Shown here piece after piece: positions 46,590 through 47,997 of a stretch of 47,997 nucleotides of DNA. Under the pieces are notes generated by a model that was given only the letters and a program-made list of their open reading frames with translations, did not search any database and had not been told where the DNA came from. The DNA is from a virus. The stretch is from the IMG/VR virus record IMGVR_UViG_3300034061_001194, positions 1-47,997 of that record; one strand, given 5' to 3'. Numbering within the stretch: position 1 is the first letter of the stretch; each line of letters starts with the position of its first letter. A program made the translations under genes and the position numbers.

Positions 46590-46978
46590 TCAACCCTGTG
46601 ATGCTTTACGCATTGGGCGGCGCGCTTATTATTGGCGCGGCATCCGGCTACAAGGTCCGTGACTGGCAGTGCGATGCCGCCTTCGCAAAGGCGCTGGAGA
46701 AGGCTGAGAAGCTACGTGTCAAAAAACAAGAGGTAGTAGACAATGTTTCGCAAACCTACGAAGTTGAACGAGATCAAGCCAATGTGGTGGCGACAGAACG
46801 AACAAACACCATTCGTGAGATATACAAAACGGCTCCTGCCGTTCCTGTTGATTGCGCTGGTTCTGATGCTCTGCGCAGGGTGCTCGAAGGCGGTGTCCGT
46901 GACGCCAATGCCGCTACCACCGGCAAACCTAGCGGCGAAGTGCCCGACGCTTCAGGACCCGCCAGCCGTACTGATTGA
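46580..46978 (+). CDS. i-spanin (Rz-like)
   Basis: This is a 132-residue protein. An N-terminal membrane anchor (LINPVMLYALGGALIIGAAS) is followed by a periplasmic coiled coil (KALEKAEKLRVKKQEVVDNV, then YEVERDQANVVATERTNTIR). The start overlaps the endolysin end by 10 bases. It is the inner-membrane spanin subunit that, with the o-spanin, fuses inner and outer membrane at lysis. Confidence 0.82.
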   Translation: MALINPVMLYALGGALIIGAASGYKVRDWQCDAAFAKALEKAEKLRVKKQEVVDNVSQTYEVERDQANVVATERTNTIREIYKTAPAVPVDCAGSDALRRVLEGGVRDANAATTGKPSGEVPDASGPASRTD

Positions 46979-47087
46979 CCCTGAGCGCGCGCTTTGGGAA
47001 GCTGACATCATTGCAAAGTATACGGACTGTAGTGTAAAGCACCGCTTGACGGTTAAAGCATGGGCAGACGCAGTAGCTGTAAAGTGA
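46743..47087 (+). CDS. o-spanin (Rz1-like) nested in another frame
   Basis: This is a 114-residue protein that starts inside the i-spanin gene in the +1 frame and extends 109 bases past it. A hydrophobic signal and lipobox (LPFLLIALVLMLCAGC) are followed by a Pro-containing mature part (TPMPLPPANLAAKCPTLQDP). It is the outer-membrane lipoprotein partner. ATG 46743 has GAGG; ATG 46782 is a possible alternative. Confidence 0.8.
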   Translation: MFRKPTKLNEIKPMWWRQNEQTPFVRYTKRLLPFLLIALVLMLCAGCSKAVSVTPMPLPPANLAAKCPTLQDPPAVLIDPERALWEADIIAKYTDCSVKHRLTVKAWADAVAVK

Positions 47088-47141
47088 TGGCTACGGGTTT
47101 TCTAGTGCGCAAAACGTAAAAAACTGATATAGGGGCGCGTT

Positions 47142-47795
47142 ATGGCCACTACGATGACATTCACGACGTTGAAACAAGATGTGCAGCGCTATCTTGAGCG
47201 CGGCAACACGCTTGCGTCCGACCCCATTGTCTTTGAGCAAATCCCTCGCCTAATCAACCTCGCGGAGCGTCGCATCGCCCGCGAGCTTAAGATCGAGGGC
47301 TTCATCAACGTGGTGACCGGCACGCTCTCCAGCGGCCAGTCTGTATACCCCAAGCCCGACCGCTGGCGCGACACGGTGTCGATGAGCATCGGCACTGGTA
47401 CAGGGAACAACACCCGTAAAGTCCTGTTCTCCCGCGTGTACGAATATCTGCGGTCCTACTGGCCGAACGCCTTAGAGACGGACGTGCCCCTCTTTTACAG
47501 CGACTATGACTACAGCCACTGGTTGCTGGCCCCGACACCAAACGCCGACTACCCGTTCGAGATCTTGTACTACGAGCTGCCCCCATTGCTCGACGAGAGC
47601 GTGCAGACGAACTGGATTACCGAATACGCCCCGCAGCTCCTGCTTTACGGCACGCTGGTTGAGGCGACGCCGTTCCTCAAGAACGACGAACGCATCCCAG
47701 TTTGGCAGAGTATGTACGACCGCGCGGCGGCAATGTTGAACGGCGAAGACCTCGCCAAAATTCTAGACCGATCCGCCGTGCGCAAGGAGGCGTAA
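47142..47795 (+). CDS. head-tail adaptor (SU10-like)
   Basis: This is a 217-residue protein with AGGGG before the ATG. It has an N-terminal helix bundle (TFTTLKQDVQRYLERGNTLA, then QIPRLINLAERRIARELKIE) and a beta part (GQSVYPKPDRWRDTVSMSIG). YPFEILYYELPPLLDESVQT and a C-terminal helix bundle complete it. The layout resembles podophage adaptor/tail-tubular proteins (SU10 adaptor-type). It joins portal to tail. Its stop is two bases before the next start. Confidence 0.75.
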   Translation: MATTMTFTTLKQDVQRYLERGNTLASDPIVFEQIPRLINLAERRIARELKIEGFINVVTGTLSSGQSVYPKPDRWRDTVSMSIGTGTGNNTRKVLFSRVYEYLRSYWPNALETDVPLFYSDYDYSHWLLAPTPNADYPFEILYYELPPLLDESVQTNWITEYAPQLLLYGTLVEATPFLKNDERIPVWQSMYDRAAAMLNGEDLAKILDRSAVRKEA

Positions 47796-47797
47796 CA

Positions 47798-47997
47798 ATG
47801 TCCACGTCATTCACTCAAGTCTTCGGCGGTACGACGATATACCCCTCAGACGTATCCTACCTCGCGCTCGCGTTAACTGGAAACATCTCACTTCAGTGGC
47901 CGCTTGAGGCCACCACAGGCAACAACATCGTCGCGCGCATCATCGACGTCACACCGACGGGCGCGTTCACCATAACAATGCCGGACGCGACCGAAGT
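47798..47997 (+). CDS. virion protein, 3'-partial
   Basis: The gene begins with a strong AAGGAGG and runs off the window end. The first ~66 residues (MSTSFTQVFGGTTIYPSDVS, then YLALALTGNISLQWPLEATT, then an all-beta part IDVTPTGAFTITMPD) look like a structural or baseplate-hub-type phage protein. It cannot be named. Confidence 0.65.
   Translation, partial: MSTSFTQVFGGTTIYPSDVSYLALALTGNISLQWPLEATTGNNIVARIIDVTPTGAFTITMPDATE

Noticed and set aside
47088-47141. Promoter before the SU10-like adaptor (TATAGG with A-rich upstream)
   Set aside because: No -35-like hexamer at proper spacing; evidence is too weak.

Overview
The window is a GC-rich stretch of a tailed double-stranded DNA phage genome (Caudoviricetes). 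Genes are densely packed, often with ATGA, TGATG or TAATG overlaps. The phage-encoded GapR/DUF2312 homologue points to an alphaproteobacterial host, because that family is largely restricted to that class. A large portal with a Gln/Met-rich tail, two adaptor-like proteins (one SU10-like), Gly-rich internal virion-type proteins and the absence of a recognisable tape measure, tail tube or sheath suggest a podovirus-like virion. No integrase, excisionase, CI-type repressor, tRNA or CRISPR array was seen, so nothing here supports lysogeny. Both ends cut a gene: the left gene is open to base 1 and the right gene runs off the end. The virion module therefore probably continues across the missing part of a larger or circular map.

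Layout. (1) 1-9410, plus strand: one tight operon of six virion-associated proteins. It ends with two proteins that share a ~44-residue N-terminal module fused to different C-terminal domains; one is an ART-PolyVal-like ADP-ribosyltransferase, the other has a DNA-glycosylase-like motif. (2) 24227 down to 9468, minus strand: the early/replication block. It holds many small genes, an RNA polymerase alpha-CTD-like protein, a DnaA domain IV protein, a YdaS/Cro-like HTH, a PrimPol-PriCT-RecA helicase, a Cas4-like DUF2800 nuclease, a DUF2815 ssDNA-binding protein, GapR, DNA polymerase A, a VRR-NUC nuclease, a SNF2-type helicase and a DUF6378 protein. (3) 24228-24653: the divergent control region, rich in GGTGCA/TGCACC inverted repeats. 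(4) 24654-47997, plus strand: small and large terminase, portal, GroES-like co-chaperonin, scaffold, capsid, structural proteins, two receptor-binding or fibre proteins, repeat-rich basic proteins, adaptor, zinc-ribbon pair, lysis cassette (holin-like membrane proteins, GH19 endolysin, nested spanins) and a second adaptor.

Regulation. At least five, probably six, minus-strand transcription starts share one architecture: A/T tract, G-run, -35 of TTGACA type, 16-bp spacer, -10-like hexamer, then a transcribed leader with GGACCAACA(A)C and an AAGGGA ribosome site. One of them lies inside the dnaA-like reading frame. The phage also encodes an alpha-CTD-like protein that keeps the UP-element-binding residues, so the early promoters and this protein may form a phage-specific transcription circuit (inference). 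UUCG-capped hairpins sit immediately before several genes. I see no ordinary explanation for the paired virion effectors with a shared leader module, the KTMGGAP decapeptide-repeat protein, and the recurrent GG-V motif in many virion-module proteins; these are the most interesting parts.
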